Below, piece after piece: positions 8,711 to 18,092 of a stretch of DNA of 64,000 nt. The DNA is taken from NCBI GenBank assembly GCA_020425125.1, contig JAGQRV010000008.1:1-64000 (forward strand), in the 5' to 3' direction. The notes below the pieces were generated by a model. It was not told the origin of the DNA and searched no databases. It saw nothing but the letters and a program-made list of their open reading frames with translations. A program made the position numbers and the translations under genes. Numbering within the stretch: position 1 is the stretch's first letter; every line of letters starts with the position of its first letter. Origin of the DNA: Paracoccaceae bacterium (lineage in GTDB: Bacteria; Pseudomonadota; Alphaproteobacteria; Rhodobacterales; Rhodobacteraceae).

Positions 8711-10048
8711 TCATGGACAGAAAAGGTCGTTACTGAGCGCGAAGACCATCAACGCGGCGATCATTGCGAGACCGCCGGTCATCAGCGCACGCAACGCACC
8801 GTCGCTGGGCGGCGCGCCCGTCATCGCCTCCCAGGCGTGGAAGACCAGATGTCCGCCATCGAGCACCGGAACCGGAAAGAGGTTCAGCAGGCCGACGGCA
8901 GCCGACAGCACCGCAATGAACCACAGGAAACTCACGGCCCCCTGGCTTGCCGCCTCGCCCGAGGTCTCGGCAATGCCGATCGGGCCGCTCAGGTTGCAGC
9001 TGCTGATCGCCCCTGTGACCATGTGATAAAGCCCCGAAAGGCTTTCGCGGATGATCAGGACGGTTTGCCCCGCACCGAAGCCGAGTGCGTCCGCCGGACC
9101 CAGAGTCGAGGTCGCCGGGATGAAGAACAGCCCGCCGGTCACGCCGATCAGGTACCTCTTCTCGAATCCGCCATTGCCGTCCGGAATGTCCATCTCGCGC
9201 GGCGTGAGACTGCGCTCGAACGTCTCGCCATGGCGCCAGACCGCCAGGTCGAGCGGCGCGCCATTGGCATCGTGCACAGCCGTGCGCAAGTCCTCGAACG
9301 TGGCGAGTTCATGTCCGTTCGCCGCAAGGATCACGTCATTGCGCTCCAGCCCGGCCGCGATCGCCGGAGATTGCGGCGTAACGCCTGCGACCAGCGGCGG
9401 ATAGGGATAGGGCGCCTGCACGTCGATCTCGCGGCCATCCCGGCGCACCCGGTAATCCAGCCTGGCAGTCTGCGGCAACTCGCTCAGGAACTCGTCGAAA
9501 CGGTCGAACGACGGTACGGACTTGCCGTCGATCGCGAGGATCTCGTCGCCCGACTTCAGCGTCTGTTCGGAACCCGGCATGGGGCGCAATTCGTGCACCG
9601 TCAGCGGAACAACCGCCTGTCCCTGCACCATGGCGACACCGGCGAAGACCAGGATCGACAGCGCGAAATTGAAGAGAGGCCCAGCCGCCACGGTCGCCGA
9701 GCGCGCCCAGAGTGGCGCCGCGTGCATGGTCTTTCGCAGCGTTGCCGGATCCATCTGCCCAAGCGCCGCCGCATCGGGGCCACTCGCCGCGTCGCTGTCG
9801 CCGAGGAACTTGACGTAGCCGCCAAGCGGCAACGCCGCGATCTGCCACAGGGTGCCGCGACGGTCGCGCCGGCTGAACAGCTGGGGCCCGAAGCCCAGCG
9901 AGAACACCTCGGCATGGATCCCGCACCAGCGCGCGACGATGTAATGGCCGAATTCATGGACCGTGACGATGATCGACAGGGCGACGACAAAGGCACCGAG
10001 AGTGTAGGCGAGGTTGCCGAAATGCGGGATCAGTCCGAAAAGGTCCAA
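8711..10048 (-). CDS. rseP: Intramembrane zinc metalloprotease RseP
   Basis: RseP is a site-2 protease that cuts membrane-embedded anti-sigma factors and cleared signal peptides. The 445-residue protein has the zinc-binding HEFGH at residues 31-35 in the first membrane helix and two PDZ-like regions in the centre (around LAIDGKSVPSFD and VILAANGHEL). The second metal-site motif is LNLFPVPVLDGGH near the C terminus. The last helices are hydrophobic. It lies between dxr and bamA, with 132 bases to bamA. Confidence 0.95.
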   Translation of the reverse strand: MDLFGLIPHFGNLAYTLGAFVVALSIIVTVHEFGHYIVARWCGIHAEVFSLGFGPQLFSRRDRRGTLWQIAALPLGGYVKFLGDSDAASGPDAAALGQMDPATLRKTMHAAPLWARSATVAAGPLFNFALSILVFAGVAMVQGQAVVPLTVHELRPMPGSEQTLKSGDEILAIDGKSVPSFDRFDEFLSELPQTARLDYRVRRDGREIDVQAPYPYPPLVAGVTPQSPAIAAGLERNDVILAANGHELATFEDLRTAVHDANGAPLDLAVWRHGETFERSLTPREMDIPDGNGGFEKRYLIGVTGGLFFIPATSTLGPADALGFGAGQTVLIIRESLSGLYHMVTGAISSCNLSGPIGIAETSGEAASQGAVSFLWFIAVLSAAVGLLNLFPVPVLDGGHLVFHAWEAMTGAPPSDGALRALMTGGLAMIAALMVFALSNDLFCP

Positions 10049-10098
10049 AACGCCGTCGATCCTTCTGCTGTCATGCCGCCGTCGCGCCGGCCGTCGCG

Positions 10099-11274
10099 TC
10101 AGTGGCGAAAGGCGCCCGCCTTCAGCACACGATCTGCCTCTGTCCGTGCCATTTGGTCGGCCGCCAGCACGTTATCAAGGCTCGCCTCGGTCCCAAGTCC
10201 GGCATCGCCCGCCATCCGCTCGAGAACGTCTTCCACCAGTCCGGCCATGTCGCAGAAACCGATCCGGCCCGCAATGAAATGATCGAGCGCGCGCTCCTTC
10301 GCCGCGTTGAAGACTGCGCCGGACTGCCCGCGCGCCGCCATGACGCTCCGGGCCAGACGCAGTGCCGGGTAGCGCGTTTCGCAGGGGGCGCGGAAGGTCA
10401 TCGCGCCGACCGCCGCGAGGTCGAGCCGCGCAACCGGCAGATCGCGGCGATCCGGCCAGTGAAGCGCATAGCCGATCGCATGCCGCATGTCGGGCGCGCC
10501 CACATGCGCCATCATCGCCCCGTCGCGAAAGCCGACCAGCGCGTGGATCAGGCTTTCGGGGTGGATCACGGTTTCGATCTGCTCCGGCTCCACCCCGAAG
10601 AACTCTCGTGTTTCAATCAGTTCCAGTGCCTTGTTGAACATCGATGCGCTGTCGATGGTGATGCGCTGACCCATCGACCAGTTCGGGTGGCAGGCGGCTT
10701 CGGCAGGGGTGGCGCGCGGCAGATCCGCAAGCGGCCAGTCACGGAAGGCGCCGCCCGACGCGGTGATCACGATCCGCTCGACAGCGTCGATATCCTCGCC
10801 GACCAGCGCCTGGAATACGGCCGAATGCTCGCTGTCGACCGGCAGGATCCGCGCGCCGTGGCGGCGTGCTTCGTCCATCAGGAGCTGGCCGGCACAGACC
10901 AGGCTTTCCTTGTTGGCGAGCGCCAGCGTCGTGCCATGGCGAAGCGCCCGAAGCCCAGGAAGCAGTCCCGCAGCGCCGACGATGGCCGACATCACCCAAT
11001 CCGCCGGACGCTCCGCGGCGTCGATCAGGGCGTCTGGTCCGGCTGCAGCCTCGATGCCGCTTCCCGCCAGCGCCGTCTTGAGCGCCCCGTAGCAATCGGC
11101 GTCGGCAACAACGGCGATCCCCGCGCCGAGCCGACGGGCCTGATCGGCCAGAAGCGCGACATTGCGCCCGCCGGTCAGGGCGACGACCTGAAACTCGTCC
11201 GGCGCTCGCTCGATCAGGTCGATCGTATTTCGCCCGATGGAGCCAGTGGAGCCGAAGATCGTCACCCGCCGCAT
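10099..11274 (-). CDS. dxr: 1-deoxy-D-xylulose 5-phosphate reductoisomerase
   Basis: Dxr (IspC) converts DXP to MEP, the committed step of the non-mevalonate isoprenoid pathway. The 391-residue protein starts with the NADPH-binding GSTGSIGRNT at residues 8-17. It also contains ALANKESLV, the metal-binding DSEHSAVFQ, and WSMGQRITIDSASM with the substrate-binding serines. It starts four bases after the cdsA stop. Its product feeds the undecaprenyl carrier made by the neighbouring uppS. Confidence 0.97.
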   Translation of the reverse strand: MRRVTIFGSTGSIGRNTIDLIERAPDEFQVVALTGGRNVALLADQARRLGAGIAVVADADCYGALKTALAGSGIEAAAGPDALIDAAERPADWVMSAIVGAAGLLPGLRALRHGTTLALANKESLVCAGQLLMDEARRHGARILPVDSEHSAVFQALVGEDIDAVERIVITASGGAFRDWPLADLPRATPAEAACHPNWSMGQRITIDSASMFNKALELIETREFFGVEPEQIETVIHPESLIHALVGFRDGAMMAHVGAPDMRHAIGYALHWPDRRDLPVARLDLAAVGAMTFRAPCETRYPALRLARSVMAARGQSGAVFNAAKERALDHFIAGRIGFCDMAGLVEDVLERMAGDAGLGTEASLDNVLAADQMARTEADRVLKAGAFRH

Positions 11275-11278
11275 GAAA

Positions 11279-12076
11279 TCATCCCTGAATGGGTGGAAAG
11301 GCGATCAACTGTTCGACCAGGAGCAAAAAGATGGCGGCGCCCAGAACCCCGTCGAAGCGGTCGAAGAATCCGCCATGCCCCGGCAGCAAGGCAGAACTGT
11401 CCTTGACCCCGACCCGCCGCTTGACCGCACTCTCGACGATATCCCCCATCTGCGCCGCCATCGACAGCGCGATGCTTACCGGCACGATCTCGGGCCCCGC
11501 GAGCCCGAACGCGGCCGCCGCTGCCCCGACAAGGGCCGCCGCAACCCAGCCGCCGATCGTTCCCGACCAGGTCTTCTTGGGACTGATCCGGGGCCAGAAT
11601 TTCGGGCCGCCGATCTGACGCCCGACGAAATACCCCGCGACATCGGTCGCGACCACCACGAGGACCAGCCAGACCAGCCATTGGGCGCCGAACGCAATCC
11701 GCAGATCGACCATGCCGTATCCGGCCAGGACGAGCAGGATCGAGAGGATTGCGTGAGGAAGCCGGATCCGGCGAGTGCGCCCGAACCCGAGGAGCGCCGG
11801 AAGCATGACCAGCGGCAATCCCCAGCCGGGTGGAAGCAGCGCGACGCCAAGACAGCACATTCCCGCCACGCCGCCGATGAGGATCGGACCGGGCGTTTCC
11901 GCCATCACGGTCAGTTCCCAGACGATAATGCCGACGACCGCAGCGACGAAGAGCGCGAAGACGACGCCGCCGAGCCAGACCGTGACGATGCCGATCAGCC
12001 CCAGCGCCAGGGAACTCAGGACTCGTGCGCCCAGATCGCCCCAGCGGCCGGAGCCCGGAGCGACACCGCCGGTCAT
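11279..12076 (-). CDS. cdsA: Phosphatidate cytidylyltransferase
   Basis: CdsA makes CDP-diacylglycerol from phosphatidic acid and CTP at the inner membrane and so supplies all phospholipids. The 265-residue protein is mostly transmembrane helices. It carries the family signature near the C terminus: KRRVGVKDSSALLPGHGGFFDRFDG, with ATDVAGYFVGRQIGG earlier. Its ATG overlaps the uppS TGA (ATGA), indicating translational coupling. The order uppS-cdsA-dxr-rseP-bamA is conserved among proteobacteria. Confidence 0.95.
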   Translation of the reverse strand: MTGGVAPGSGRWGDLGARVLSSLALGLIGIVTVWLGGVVFALFVAAVVGIIVWELTVMAETPGPILIGGVAGMCCLGVALLPPGWGLPLVMLPALLGFGRTRRIRLPHAILSILLVLAGYGMVDLRIAFGAQWLVWLVLVVVATDVAGYFVGRQIGGPKFWPRISPKKTWSGTIGGWVAAALVGAAAAAFGLAGPEIVPVSIALSMAAQMGDIVESAVKRRVGVKDSSALLPGHGGFFDRFDGVLGAAIFLLLVEQLIAFPPIQG

Positions 12077-12798
12077 GGGAGCACGGCACCGAACCGCCGT
12101 TCCCGGGCGCCGTAATTCAACAGGATGTCGGCAAAGTGGTTTGCCGAGAAGTCCGGCCAGAGAACCTTGGTGAATTCGTACTCGGAATACGCGGATTGCC
12201 AGAGCAGGAAGTTGGAGACGCGCTTTTCACCCGATGTCCGGATCACCAGATCCGGATCGGGGATCGCGCGCGTGTAAAGGAAGCCTTCCAGATCCGTGGC
12301 CGTCACCGCGTCGGGTGCGATTTCTCCCCGGCGGATCGCTTCGGCCAGCGCCACGGCCGCCTGGGTGATCTCGTCACGGGCGCCGTAGTTCAGCGCCACG
12401 GTCAGATGTAGCCGGTCATTCTGCGTGGTCCGGCTTTCCAGATCCGTCATCAGCCGGACGAGACCTGGGTTGAGCGGTCGGCGGTCGCCGATGAACCGCA
12501 CCCGGACCCCGGACGTGATCAGTTCCGCGGCCTCGCTCTTGAGATAACGGCGTAATAGCGCCATCAGGCCCGCCACTTCGGACCGCGCGCGGCGCCAGTT
12601 TTCCGTCGAGAAGGCGAACAGCGTCAGGTAGCGCACCCCCTGATCCGGACAGGCGCGGACGATCTCCCGCACGCGGGTCGCACCGGCCTGATGCCCGCGC
12701 AGACGTGCCAGCCCTCGCCGGGTTGCCCAGCGGCCATTGCCATCCATGATGATGGCGACATGCTCCGGCACCACTTGTCGGTTGTCTTTCGCCGCCAT
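12073..12798 (-). CDS. uppS: Undecaprenyl diphosphate synthase
   Basis: UppS is the cis-prenyltransferase that builds the C55 lipid carrier for peptidoglycan and surface polysaccharides. The 241-residue protein has the catalytic IIMDGNGRWA with D19, the RGHQAGATRVREI substrate-binding stretch, TLFAFSTENWRR, and the C-terminal DLVIRTSGEKRVSNFLLWQSAY block. It lies 51 bases downstream of frr and overlaps cdsA. Confidence 0.96.
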   Translation of the reverse strand: MAAKDNRQVVPEHVAIIMDGNGRWATRRGLARLRGHQAGATRVREIVRACPDQGVRYLTLFAFSTENWRRARSEVAGLMALLRRYLKSEAAELITSGVRVRFIGDRRPLNPGLVRLMTDLESRTTQNDRLHLTVALNYGARDEITQAAVALAEAIRRGEIAPDAVTATDLEGFLYTRAIPDPDLVIRTSGEKRVSNFLLWQSAYSEYEFTKVLWPDFSANHFADILLNYGARERRFGAVLP

Positions 12799-12849
12799 TC
12801 ACTATCCTCGTCGCGCGCGCGTCACCACTTACTCGGCTCGGCCCTCCGC

Positions 12850-13416
12850 TCAGACCTGCATGATCTCGGACTGCTTGGACTCGAGCGCCTCGTCGATATG
12901 AGCGATATACTTATCGGTCAGTTCCTGAATTTCTTCTGACCAGACCTTGTTGTCGTCTTCGCTCATGCCGGCAGCCTTCGCCTTCTTGAGTTGGTCCATC
13001 CCGTCGCGCCGGACGTTGCGAACCGCAACGCGGGCGTGTTCCGCGTATTGCGCTGCGACGCGGCTGAGTTCGCGCCGGCGCTCCTCGTTCAGTTCGGGGA
13101 TCGGCAGCCGGATGATGGTGCCGTCGACCACCGGGTTGATGCCGAGGCCGCTGTCCCGGATCGCCCGCTCCACCTTGCTCACGAGGCTCCGGTCCCAGAC
13201 ATTGACCGTCAGCATCCGCGGTTCGGGGACGTTGATCGTGCCCAACTGGTTCACCGGTGTCACGTTGCCGTACGCCTCGACCGAGACCGGATCGAGCATT
13301 GTCGCCGCCGCCCGTCCCGTCCGCAACGTGAGGAACTCGTGCCGCAGCGCGGTCATCGCCCCCTCCATCCGCCGCTCAAGGTCGTCCGTATCGATCTCCA
13401 GCGCTTCGTCCGCCAT
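12850..13416 (-). CDS. frr: Ribosome recycling factor
   Basis: RRF splits post-termination ribosomes together with EF-G. The frame encodes the usual three-helix bundle and small beta domain, with [21 protein letters not shown] and [17 protein letters not shown] place the start at the ATG giving MADEALEID (188 residues), because an AAAGGA ribosome-binding site lies six bases upstream of it. The alternative ATG two codons earlier would sit on that site. It follows pyrH in the usual order. Confidence 0.96.
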   Translation of the reverse strand: MADEALEIDTDDLERRMEGAMTALRHEFLTLRTGRAAATMLDPVSVEAYGNVTPVNQLGTINVPEPRMLTVNVWDRSLVSKVERAIRDSGLGINPVVDGTIIRLPIPELNEERRRELSRVAAQYAEHARVAVRNVRRDGMDQLKKAKAAGMSEDDNKVWSEEIQELTDKYIAHIDEALESKQSEIMQV

Positions 13417-13506
13417 CTGCATTCCTTTCGTCGCCCTCCCGACGGCCGCGACCGGGCCACTTTACGGCAGGTCACCGGCCGTGCGGCGGTTCCCCTGCCT
13501 ATAGCG

Positions 13507-14265
13507 TCAAGAGTGCACGCTTGTATAGGTGCCCTCGCCCCGCAGAATGCCACGAAACCCGCCCAGCTCCGACAGCGAGAAGACGATGATCGGCAGGTCA
13601 TTGTCGCGCGCCAGCGCGATCGCCGATGCGTCCATGACACCCAGATGCTTCTGCAGCACTTCGTCGTAAGTCACGCGGTCATAGCGCTTGGCATCGGCGT
13701 GCTTGACCGGGTCCTTGTCGTAGACGCCGTCAACCTTCGTTCCCTTGAAGATCGCCTCGCAACCCATTTCATTTGCGCGCAAAGTTGCGGCCGTGTCGGT
13801 GGTGAAATAGGGGTTTCCCGTCCCCGCAGCAAAAATGCAGACCCGTCCCTTTTCCAGGTGCCGGACCGCACGGCGGCGAATGTAGGGCTCGCAGACCTCG
13901 TCCATGCGGATCGCCGAGATGACCCTGGTGTGGACACCCATCGTCTCTAGGGACGACTGCATGGCCAGCGCGTTCATGACCGTCGCGAGCATTCCCATGT
14001 AGTCCGCGGTCGTCCGCTCCATCCCCTGCGCGGACCCCTGGAGCCCGCGGAAGATGTTGCCGCCGCCGATGACCATGCAGACCTCGACGCCCAACTCGTG
14101 TACCGACTTGACCTCGGATGCGATGCGCTCGACGGTGGGCGGATGCAGACCGTATCCTTGGTCGCCCATCAGCGCCTCACCCGAGATCTTCAGCAGTACG
14201 CGCCGATATTTCACGGGACTCGTCGCGGGACCTGCCGCATGGCCTGTTGCCGTCACCTCGTTCAT
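13507..14265 (-). CDS. pyrH: UMP kinase
   Basis: PyrH phosphorylates UMP to UDP and is an allosteric hexamer of the amino acid kinase family. The 252-residue protein contains [26 protein letters not shown], the [16 protein letters not shown] loop, and [10 protein letters not shown] near the acceptor site. The ATG at 14263-14265 is preferred to the GTG one codon earlier. The protein carries an N-terminal extension of about 20 residues before KYRRVLLK. It is the first gene of the envelope operon. Upstream lies a cysteine-rich reading frame that overlaps this start. Confidence 0.95.
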   Translation of the reverse strand: MNEVTATGHAAGPATSPVKYRRVLLKISGEALMGDQGYGLHPPTVERIASEVKSVHELGVEVCMVIGGGNIFRGLQGSAQGMERTTADYMGMLATVMNALAMQSSLETMGVHTRVISAIRMDEVCEPYIRRRAVRHLEKGRVCIFAAGTGNPYFTTDTAATLRANEMGCEAIFKGTKVDGVYDKDPVKHADAKRYDRVTYDEVLQKHLGVMDASAIALARDNDLPIIVFSLSELGGFRGILRGEGTYTSVHS

Positions 14266-14440
14266 CACCCGCTACCCCGTGCAACCCAGCGTCGAGGCGG
14301 AAAATGTCGCAGAGGCAGCCGGTTTTCAATTCGCATTCGCATGTGCGGCAGAAATCCTCCGCCCGATTGGTGCCGATCCAACACGCCGGCGTCCCGACGG
14401 CCGCCGTGCAGGAGGGATTCTCGCAATAGTTGCACGCCAT
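14177..14440 (-). CDS. Possible small cysteine-rich protein (uncertain)
   Basis: An 87-codon frame starts with the ATG at 14438-14440. Its first 44 residues hold nine cysteines, with motifs C-x2-C, CRTCEC and GCLC, in DNA that lies between miaA and pyrH. GC at third codon positions in this part is roughly 80 percent, near coding values. Against it are the absence of a convincing ribosome-binding site and an out-of-frame 89-base overlap with pyrH. It could be a zinc-binding microprotein, a leader peptide of pyrH, or a chance frame. I do not recognise the family. Confidence 0.3.
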   Translation of the reverse strand: MACNYCENPSCTAAVGTPACWIGTNRAEDFCRTCECELKTGCLCDIFRLDAGLHGVAGDERGDGNRPCGRSRDESREISARTAEDLG

Positions 14441-15449
14441 GCTCACCGCACTTCTCGCGCGACTGACGCCCGACCGGCCCGTCCTCCTGGCCGGGCCGAC
14501 CGCATCGGGAAAGTCCTCTCTCGCGCTCGCGATCGCCGAGGCGCAAGGGCGCAGCGTGGTCAATGCCGATGCGCTCCAGGTCTTCGACGGCTGGCGGATC
14601 CTTACCGCCAGGCCGGGCCCGGAAGAGCTCGACCGGGCCGAACACCTTCTTTACGGACACCGGCCCGTCGACGCCGACTATTCGGTCGGCGCGTGGCTGC
14701 GCGAAGTTGCCCCGCTCCTGACGCGGCAACCTGCGCCGGTCGTGGTCGGCGGAACCGGACTCTATTTCTCTGCGCTGACCGAAGGTCTGGCCGAGATTCC
14801 GCCGATCGACACGTCGGTTCGCTCCGCCGCGAGGTTGAAGCTGGCCGAGGGCGGTCCGGAAGCACTGATCGCCGAACTCGATCCGGTCACGCGCGCGCGC
14901 ATCGATCTGGCCAACCCGGTCCGGGTGCGCCGCGCCTGGGAAGTCGCGCGGCAGACTGGCCGCGGCATGGCGGATTGGCACGCGGCCACCGGCGCCCCGA
15001 TACTTCCGCCCGAACGCGCGCATCTGCTGCACCTCGTGGCGCCGAAGGACTGGCTCGCCTCCCGGATCGTTCGGCGCCTCGACGCAATGCTCGCCGATGG
15101 CGTCCTCGACGAAGCCCGCGCCATCGCCCCCTCCTGGCATCCGCGTCTCGCTTCGGCCAAGGCGATCGGGGCGGCCGAATTCGTGGCGCTCGCGCGCGGT
15201 GAGATCACCGAAGCGGACGCCCTCGCCCGGACCGCTGTTTCGACCCGACAATATGCCAAGCGCCAGCGTACCTGGTTCCGGCGCCGGATGGCGTCATGGA
15301 CAACGCTGGATGCCGTGGCGATAAGCGCAATGCTGCGCGATCCGCAGGAGCATATCGGATTTGTTAACGAGATCGGCGCAAGAGGGACCTTGGACGAATC
15401 CCGACGGCAGACGTATGATGGTCGAACAGCGGGGACTGATGATGTTTGA
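14439..15449 (+). CDS. miaA: tRNA dimethylallyltransferase MiaA
   Basis: MiaA attaches the dimethylallyl group to A37 of tRNAs reading U-starting codons. The P-loop GPTASGKSS is near residues 19-27, followed by NADALQVF and the VVVGGTGLYF motif. ASAKAIGAAEF and TRQYAKRQRTWFR lie near the C-terminal end of the catalytic part. I use the ATG at 14439 rather than a TTG three codons earlier. At 336 residues it is longer than the usual 290-300 because of a roughly 40-residue tail after the RQRTWFR region. Its last 11 bases overlap the next gene. The start is back-to-back with a cysteine-rich minus-strand frame. Confidence 0.94.
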   Translation: MLTALLARLTPDRPVLLAGPTASGKSSLALAIAEAQGRSVVNADALQVFDGWRILTARPGPEELDRAEHLLYGHRPVDADYSVGAWLREVAPLLTRQPAPVVVGGTGLYFSALTEGLAEIPPIDTSVRSAARLKLAEGGPEALIAELDPVTRARIDLANPVRVRRAWEVARQTGRGMADWHAATGAPILPPERAHLLHLVAPKDWLASRIVRRLDAMLADGVLDEARAIAPSWHPRLASAKAIGAAEFVALARGEITEADALARTAVSTRQYAKRQRTWFRRRMASWTTLDAVAISAMLRDPQEHIGFVNEIGARGTLDESRRQTYDGRTAGTDDV

Positions 15450-15993
15450 CAGCCAGACTCAGAACGGCGCTCTGAGACTTCTCAAGGCGGTGCCCATTGC
15501 CCATCTCGCGCGCGAGGGCCGGTGGTCGCTCGACTCGCCGCGCAGTTATCTCGTTCCGGTCCTGTTGTGGTTCACTGCCGGACAGGGGCGGCTTGGCGTC
15601 GGCGACGCGCTGTGCGGATACACGGCGCACAACGCGATCTATCTGCCCGCCAATACCCTGCATGCGTGCGAGATCTGCGGCCGCACTCAGGGCACAGCTC
15701 TGTTCCTCGGTAGCGACCACGATCTGCCGGCACCGGACGGGCCGATGCATCTGCGGCTGACCGCACTTCAGGATCATTCCGAGATCAACCTGCTGGTCGA
15801 AGGCTTCCGGCGCGATTCGGCCGAAGGCGGTCCGTTGATCGACGAGATCCTCCATCACCGTGCCGCGCTGATCACGCTTTGGTTGCTCCGCCAGAGCCTC
15901 AGCCAGCGCACGCCGAATCTGATCGCCGCGCCTGACATGGACGGGCGGGCCGAAGCGGCGGCTCCGCACGACGCGCCCGAGTCCGACATCTGA
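15439..15993 (+). CDS. Cupin-like protein resembling the ligand-binding domain of AraC regulators
   Basis: This protein of about 184 residues looks like the sensory cupin of AraC-type regulators without any helix-turn-helix domain. Strands such as LLWFTAGQGRLGVGD and YLPANTLHACEICG fit a small beta-barrel with a potential metal or ligand site (H, C, C). The chosen start is the ATG pair at 15439-15444, preceded by GGGGA and overlapping the miaA stop, so the two genes are translationally coupled. An upstream ATG at 15415 is possible. The ligand is unknown. Confidence 0.7.
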   Translation: MMFDSQTQNGALRLLKAVPIAHLAREGRWSLDSPRSYLVPVLLWFTAGQGRLGVGDALCGYTAHNAIYLPANTLHACEICGRTQGTALFLGSDHDLPAPDGPMHLRLTALQDHSEINLLVEGFRRDSAEGGPLIDEILHHRAALITLWLLRQSLSQRTPNLIAAPDMDGRAEAAAPHDAPESDI

Positions 15994-16100
15994 CGAAATT
16001 GTGGGTGGGCGGTGCGCACCGTCCCGCTTGCAAGCCCGGAACCGACCCGGCATCCTTGGCCAACGCGCTTTCCCGCCGAGCGTCGGATGCCGAAGGTTTC

Positions 16101-17747
16101 ATGGTCAGGTCGCGCACCACTCCCCACCCGTTCGCCCGGCTGCTGGCAGACGAATGCCGCTCTGGCCGCATCGGGCGGCGCGAATTCCTGACGCGCGCCA
16201 CCGCCCTCGGCCTCTCACGTGCTGCCGCAGGCGCCCTGATCGGGGTCGGGCTCCCGTACCCTGCCCCCGCACAGGCACCTTCCGCATCATCGCAGTCTCT
16301 GCGCATCCAGATGACGGTGCGCCGGCTGTCGGACCCGCGTACGTTCTCCCTCGCCGAATCGGCCAATGTGGCACGGGGACTGCTGCAATACCTGGTCGCC
16401 TATGAAGCCGACGGCAGCTTCTCTGGCCGACTGCTGAGCGATTGGGAAGCAAACGACGACGCCACCGAATACCTGCTTCACCTGCGTCCCGGCGTCATCT
16501 GGAACAGTGGTGCCGCATTCACCGCAGACGACGTGGTCGCCAATTTCGAAGGATGGGCCGACACCTCAGTTCCGGGCAATTCCATGGCAACGCGGCTGGC
16601 CGCGCTTGTCGACCCGTCGACCGGGCGCGCGCGCGCAGGAGCCATCACGGCGATGGATGCGCTGACAGTGCGGATCCGCCTCGACCGGCCCGATGTCACG
16701 CTGATCCCGAGCCTCGCCGAGTACCCGGCCGCAGTGCAGTACCGCGACCTGATCGGATCGGACCCGCTCGATCACGGCGTCGGCACCGGGCCCTACCGGA
16801 TCCTGGAATACGTTCCCGGCCAGCGCGCCATCCTGGAGCGCAATCTGGTCCAGCACTATTGGGGCGAAACCCGTCTGGACCGCGTCGAGTTCCACGATCT
16901 CGGTCCCGATCCTGTGGCCTGGCTGAATGCGGCGCAAGACGGCCAGATCGACCTTGTCTACCAGACCGAACCCGACTGGATCGACGCCTTCGATGCGCTC
17001 GGCTGGACCCGGCATTCGGCCAGGACCGCGACGACCGTTCTCGCCCGCGGCAACCGCACCATCGAGATCGGCGGCATCCGACCTTATGCAGACCTGCGGG
17101 TACGCCGGGCGTTGGCGCTGGCGGTGGACAATGCCGTCTGCCTCGAACTGGCGATCAGCGGCCTCGGCACGCTCGGCGCGAATGTGCATGTCTGCCCGAT
17201 CCAGCCGGACTACGCGCCGGTGCCCGCAGCAACCTCCGATCCGGCCGAGGCGCACCGGCAAATGGAGGCGGCGGGGATGCTCGATTTCGAGCACGAACTG
17301 ATTTCGGTCGACGACAGCTGGCGGCGAAACACCGCCGATGTGGTCGCTGCGCAGCTTCAGGATGCCGGCTTCAAGGTCCGCCGGCGCATCGTTACCGTCG
17401 ACGAGTTCGACCGGGACTGGGCCCGATTTCCGTTCAGCACCACGAACTGGAACCATCGCCCGTTGGGCATACAGATCCTCTCTCTCGCCTACCGCTCGGG
17501 CGCGCCCTGGAACGAGACCGGATTTGCGAACGCGGAATTCGACGCGCTGCTCGACCAGGCCGTCGCCATCGCCAGGGACGAAGAGCGGCGCGAAGTGATG
17601 GCCAGGCTCGAAGCACTCCTGCGCGATGACGGGGCGATCATACAGCCGTTCTGGCAGTCGCTCTACCGCCATGCCCGGCCCGAGGTGATCGGCGCAGAGA
17701 TGAGCCCCGACCGGCAGATCGACGTGACCCGGCTCGGTTTTGCCTGA
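16101..17747 (+). CDS. Extracellular solute-binding protein, family 5 (peptide/nickel type), Tat-exported
   Basis: This is a periplasmic binding protein of the SBP_bac_5 family used by dipeptide, oligopeptide and nickel ABC importers. A twin-arginine motif GRREFLTRA (R26-R27) precedes a hydrophobic stretch ending near APAQAPS, so it is probably exported folded through Tat. The mature part has LHLRPGVIWNSGAAFTADDV and the GTGPYRI motif typical of the family. It is 548 residues long. No permease or ATPase gene is nearby, so it is an orphan component. A small monooxygenase-fold gene follows after 3 bases. The substrate cannot be told. Confidence 0.88.
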   Translation: MVRSRTTPHPFARLLADECRSGRIGRREFLTRATALGLSRAAAGALIGVGLPYPAPAQAPSASSQSLRIQMTVRRLSDPRTFSLAESANVARGLLQYLVAYEADGSFSGRLLSDWEANDDATEYLLHLRPGVIWNSGAAFTADDVVANFEGWADTSVPGNSMATRLAALVDPSTGRARAGAITAMDALTVRIRLDRPDVTLIPSLAEYPAAVQYRDLIGSDPLDHGVGTGPYRILEYVPGQRAILERNLVQHYWGETRLDRVEFHDLGPDPVAWLNAAQDGQIDLVYQTEPDWIDAFDALGWTRHSARTATTVLARGNRTIEIGGIRPYADLRVRRALALAVDNAVCLELAISGLGTLGANVHVCPIQPDYAPVPAATSDPAEAHRQMEAAGMLDFEHELISVDDSWRRNTADVVAAQLQDAGFKVRRRIVTVDEFDRDWARFPFSTTNWNHRPLGIQILSLAYRSGAPWNETGFANAEFDALLDQAVAIARDEERREVMARLEALLRDDGAIIQPFWQSLYRHARPEVIGAEMSPDRQIDVTRLGFA

Positions 17748-17750
17748 TCC

Positions 17751-18089
17751 ATGACGCAGCCCTTTGCCCCACCCGATCCGCCCTATTATGCCGTGGTCTT
17801 CGTCTCGCTCCGATCCGGCGACAATCCCGCCTATGCCCGGACAGCCGAAAAGATGGAGGTTCTGGCACGGGAACATCCGGGCTGTCTGGGACTCGACAGC
17901 GCGCGGGGGGCGGATGGTCTCGGCATCACTGTCAGCTACTGGCGGGACGAGGAGTCGATTCGCAGCTGGAAATCCGATGCCCGCCATCTTGCGGCGCAAA
18001 TCCTCGGTGCGACGGCCTGGTACAGCGCCTATTCCCTGCACGTCGCCCATGTCGAACGATCGTATCGGGGGCCGCGTGCGATCGTTTGA
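17751..18089 (+). CDS. Antibiotic biosynthesis monooxygenase (ABM) fold protein
   Basis: This 112-residue protein has the ABM/dimeric alpha-beta barrel pattern: YYAVVFVSLRSGD, then a helix with MEVLAREHPGCLGLDSARG, the strand ITVSYWRDEESIRSWK, and the terminal AYSLHVAHVERSY. Such proteins include heme-degrading and quinol monooxygenases, but many have no known reaction. It begins three bases after the binding-protein gene and is probably cotranscribed with it. It is convergent with uup. Confidence 0.82.
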   Translation: MTQPFAPPDPPYYAVVFVSLRSGDNPAYARTAEKMEVLAREHPGCLGLDSARGADGLGITVSYWRDEESIRSWKSDARHLAAQILGATAWYSAYSLHVAHVERSYRGPRAIV

Positions 18090-18092
18090 AAA

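Noticed and set aside
8621..10282. 553-codon plus-strand open frame
   Set aside because: Antisense to rseP, whose HEFGH and PDZ motifs establish the real strand.
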